Positions 60,349 through 64,000 of a stretch of 64,000 nucleotides of DNA are shown here, piece by piece. How positions within the stretch are numbered: position 1 is the stretch's first letter; every line of letters starts with the position of its first letter. The stretch spans positions 56,463,501 through 56,527,500 of the forward strand of contig CM074863.1 of NCBI GenBank assembly GCA_037501455.1. Direction: 5' to 3'. The notes beneath the pieces were generated by a model, which saw nothing but the letters and a program-made list of their open reading frames with translations, ran no database searches and was not told where the DNA came from. The stretch is from Lantana camara. Taxonomy: Eukaryota; Streptophyta; Magnoliopsida; Lamiales; Verbenaceae. The position numbers were made by a program, and so were the translations under genes.

Positions 60349-61432
60349 TGTAACACCCGGGACGATAGGCGCCACATCCCCCGCACTATAAGTCTAGTCC
60401 ACACATGAAATGGATAGTTCAGCATGAACCGGACCCATAGCGAACGGGTGACAAAACAAAACAACCTTGCTAGGTAGAAACTAACCCCGTACCATATAAT
60501 CAAAAGGCTGTGCGGAAGCATTAATATGCAATCCATAGATTTCAACAAAGGCTACAAGCCCGAATTTCCAATACATAAAATTAAATCTATCATGCATCCT
60601 AACAACGGGTTCAACTAAGCACACAACCTGTCCCGAATCAATATCCAATAATTTCATAACTAGCACAAAGGCCCAATTACATAGGAATATCCAATTAGAA
60701 CATAATAATGTAAGATGTGACTCGAGTGTACAAGTGATCTAACAAAAGAAGTAAAACTTGACCTCCGCCTAGCAAAACCTGCAAGAAATTGAGAAGTGGG
60801 AAAGAGGGGTCAGTCTCTAGAAGACTGAGTGAGCAGGAGCGATAAATATACTATAGAAACATGCGCATGCAAGCCATAAATCCCGAGCAAGATTTTATTC
60901 AAAGATAGTTCCCACGAAGGGCAAGAAATTAACAAGTAATGTTCGGACTTTATGACTAATTCATATTAAATTCGTTATGTTCATAATTCATACATAATCA
61001 TAAAGGCTCGGCGAGTGAGCGTGCATAATCTCCAACCAAACTCCGACCATGTACGACAAATATCATTAATACATTGAATACGTGATCATGCAATATCTTA
61101 TAATACATGCAAGCCATATAACATAAGATATAGGCGTTTGGGCGATCCGTGTACCGGCCTTCCCGCACGGTGCATAACAATCATAACATAAACATTGACA
61201 TAAAATAAGTTCCAACCTTCTTCCTCCGGGTGGTGGACGGGTTTGCAAGACCCGGCCACCTCATGCATTGACCCAGGGGGGTACATGAATCCCCCAAGGG
61301 CGCTCAGCTACCATTCCATGCTAATCTCCTAGCGAGGTTCGGTCTCTGTTAAATGGTTGGGACTAGCACATGGGATCACCGTCGGCCCTTGCATCCCTAG
61401 GTAGCCACATGTGCTAGATCCCGGGCCCGTGC
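60349..61432 (-). mobile_element. Giant LTR fragment D (minus), 3' terminal part
   Basis: Starts TGTAACACCCGGG on the plus strand, followed by CCACATCCCCCGCACTATA and ATAGCGAACGGGTGACA, the shared 3' terminal box. CTTCTTCCTCCGGGTGGTGG near 61218 is the complement of a block in the 50307 LTR (about 53520-53545). Candidate target bases CTGGG precede it. Interrupted at 61433. Confidence 0.75.
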
Positions 61433-64000
61433 TGTAACACCCAAAACGCGAGGTGTCCCATCCCCCGCACTATAGCCTCGATCCACGTATGAAACAGACA
61501 ATCCATATATGAACCAAAGCTATAGCGAACGGAGACAATAAAAAAAACTAACCGAGCTAGGCGGGACTAACCCTTAACCACTTAGAACAATGTAGAAAGA
61601 TATATATAAGCGGAAGCATAAGTTTCAAAATCAATCCGTCATATCATTACAATATCATCTCCCATATATACATGACAAAATAGTGATGAACATAAGTGGT
61701 ACAAAAGTGTGTAAAGACAAACATAGGTGCTAGACCCGAAACTACGACTCCGGACGACACAGTTTCCCGCCTAGCACTCCCTTAGCAAAACCTGAAAAAA
61801 GTGAGGTGTCAGTCTAAGAAGACTGAGCGAGGGGTATATACATATAAGCGCATTTAACACACAAGTCCTAACCTCGGGTAATGAGTTATGAAAACCACAA
61901 TATAAGTTCAATAAAAAGATAACATCGCCCGAGATTATGACTAACAAGTTTAACAATCAATCAATTACATTTCAGTCAATCAGTGGCCCGGCGAGTGAGG
62001 GCAATTCTCCAACCTTACTTCGACAATGTACAATGATTAAGTTATCAATTATATAGGTGATCATGCAATCAATTACAGTGCACACATAACAATTTCAGTC
62101 CATCCTTCTTCCTCCGGGGTGATGGTGAGTTAGCTAGACTCAACCATCCAATCAGTGTGAGCAGAGGGCGCGTGAAACCCAAAGCCCGGAACTCCTTCCA
62201 CCACTAATCTCCTAGTGGCTTCAGGGGTCATCCCAAATGGTGAGGATAGAGCCGGAGTTACCCGTCAGCCCATGCTTTCCCGGTTGGCTCAAGCTACTAC
62301 CCTCGGGCCCACAGTGCAATCAATATACTCGCCAAAACAGTCGGTTCAATACAATACAGTCGTTCAGTGAAAATCAATTAACATTTGAGGAAAGCTATAG
62401 ATATACGTATACGTTTTGACTTAAAATCCATATAAGGGTCATATGATTCTATATAACTAGAAATTAAACCTCACCTGTACAGACAAAACCAATCGAGAAA
62501 ACCGCCTAAGGTGCCGGCCCCTCGTCACCAGGAAGCTGGTCTGTGCAAGCAATGACAAGTGCAAGTGAGACACGACTCGTATGAACCAATTAAGACGAAC
62601 GGCAAAATGCAACGAGACGATGTGGAATCATGAATACGGCACAAAATAATCTTGTTTTTGCATGAAATGTATCATATAATAGCAATTTGGGATCAATTAA
62701 GGCATTGGAGCAAAATGTGAAATTTGTAGGTACCAATGCAAAAAATTTCCAACATGCGCACATTGTATTCAAATAAGCATAAATCCTTCATCGGAATGAA
62801 TTTTAACGAACCGCAAAATTTCTAGAAAACTAGACAACCATATCTTTACAATGATGTAAGGCTCAAATTCTAGTTCACCCCGAGTAAATACCAGATTTTT
62901 TTTGAATATGACACAAAGCAGAAAATTTCCTGCAGCGCTATTAGTGAAAGATGATCGTCGTTCCCTTATCAAACGAAGTCGAAACGATCTGCAAATTGGT
63001 GGAGATATCTACAACATACCCAGAAATACACCCGTAAAACAGTTTTAAAAACTTCCACCATTTAGTCTCTCTGATCAAGCCAAAACCCGAAATATGAAAA
63101 CAGGGGACAGCAGAGAATGTTGCTATTTTTCTCGGGGTTCAAATCAATTCGGATTGACACCAATTTTTGCAGAGAACATCTATAATATATCAAGATTATC
63201 CCCATAAAACAGTTTTGAAAAACTCCAACTCAACAAGCCACAATTCGATTTTAAATTGGGTTAACGCAGATTCGCGACAGTTTGGCGGCACCAAATTAAA
63301 ACGGCCATAACTCACAAACGAAAATAGATATTGACGAGCCGTAAAAAGGAGAGTACTCTACACTTCAAATATTTTCTACAGTAGAAAAATCAGAGCAATT
63401 GGAACAGGGGAGCAGAGGCAGAAAAACAGAGCAAAATTCGAACCACAACAAACAATCAACCAATTCCAATTCTAATCAATCCAAATGCCATAATTCATGC
63501 AACATATATATATACAAGTTCAATACTCACTAAAGTTCCACATATTCATGTCCATAACTCATTAATCATCAAGAATCACACATATGAGCTCAATTTATCA
63601 GCTTATGCTACAAGTCCATAAACCTCAATATTTATGCATCAAATTCAAGCTAGGATCAAGTATTCACACCTCCAACAACTAAAACACAATTCACCCAATT
63701 TATATCACAACCCTAGCTAACACATCTTTCAAAGAAATAATCAAATAAGCTCATGATCACCTTGTAATGGAAGAAATGAGATGAGATGCTTGAATGGAAA
63801 TGATGAAGCTTCAATTTCAATGATCAATCCAATAAAAAAAAGCTTGAAGTATAAAAATCTCCTTCTTCTTCCTTTCTTGCTATGTTGATCGATGGAAATG
63901 GGAAGTAAATGGAAGAAAATGTGTATCTCCTCTAATAAGAATTAATTAAACATATAAGTGCTAGATATTATTCCAACTTTTGAGTCATGACCCTTAATTG
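61433..64000 (-). mobile_element. Giant LTR fragment E (minus), runs off the window
   Basis: Starts TGTAACACCCAAAACG inside fragment D, followed by ATCCCCCGCACTATAGCC. Related to the 44520 solo LTR: CTTCCTCCGGGGTGATGG, TCCTAGTGGCTTCAGGGG and CCCGGTTGGCTCAAG are complements of blocks near 46200-46385. 63270-63330 shares GGCGGCACCAAATTAAAACG with the array LTR. I see no palindrome cassette in the visible part. No coding sequence. Confidence 0.75.

Overview
The window is nuclear DNA of a flowering plant, most likely a eudicot. It is AT-rich, carries two multi-exon genes with GT-AG introns and plant-specific products (an ERECTA-family receptor kinase and a plant-type U2AF65), and is otherwise packed with plant LTR retrotransposons, MITEs and LINE remnants. 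There are no prokaryotic features, rRNA, CRISPR or tRNA genes that I could see.

Layout. 1-16338: a tandem array with an exact 6209-bp period, made of one non-coding LTR retrotransposon on the minus strand (3165-bp LTR plus 3044-bp internal region) in which neighbours share LTRs: partial internal, LTR, internal, LTR, internal, LTR. The copies differ by only a few bases. 16339-17993: remnants of related giant LTRs that host the array. 18003-18915: a 462-bp tandem duplication. 19761-20547: a MITE with a TTA target duplication. 20760-27690: the U2AF65 splicing-factor gene, plus strand, 13 coding exons, 579 aa. 27693-31745: a LINE remnant split by a complete young LTR retrotransposon (28027-31610, target duplication GTTTC). 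Its single intronless 951-codon ORF joins fragments of host genes: a cellulose synthase-interactive (CSI1-like) armadillo segment and the N-terminal lobe of a phytepsin-like aspartic protease. 31750-34980: decayed copia and gypsy pieces and a Mutator-like foldback MITE. 35269-42442: an intact ERECTA-like (ERL1/ERL2-type) receptor kinase gene, minus strand, 27 exons, 997 aa. 43558-64000: a nested pile of giant LTRs in and around a decayed Ty1/copia element. Two are solo LTRs with perfect target duplications (44520-47190, CAGAC; 50307-54267, AGATA), and five more are stacked one inside another from 55596 to beyond the window end.

The two host genes are unrelated in function (3' splice-site recognition; peptide-hormone signalling in stomatal and organ patterning) and share no operon-like logic. 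The most unusual material is in the mobile fraction. First, the gene-capturing retrotransposon has PBS, PPT, LTRs and TSD all visible. Second, several giant-LTR families carry a cassette of short GC-rich palindromes about 1 kb into the LTR. Motifs are alike within one LTR, differ between families, and show paired changes in the two arms, while the flanking LTR sequence remains alignable. Third, the non-coding element is arranged as a shared-LTR tandem array.
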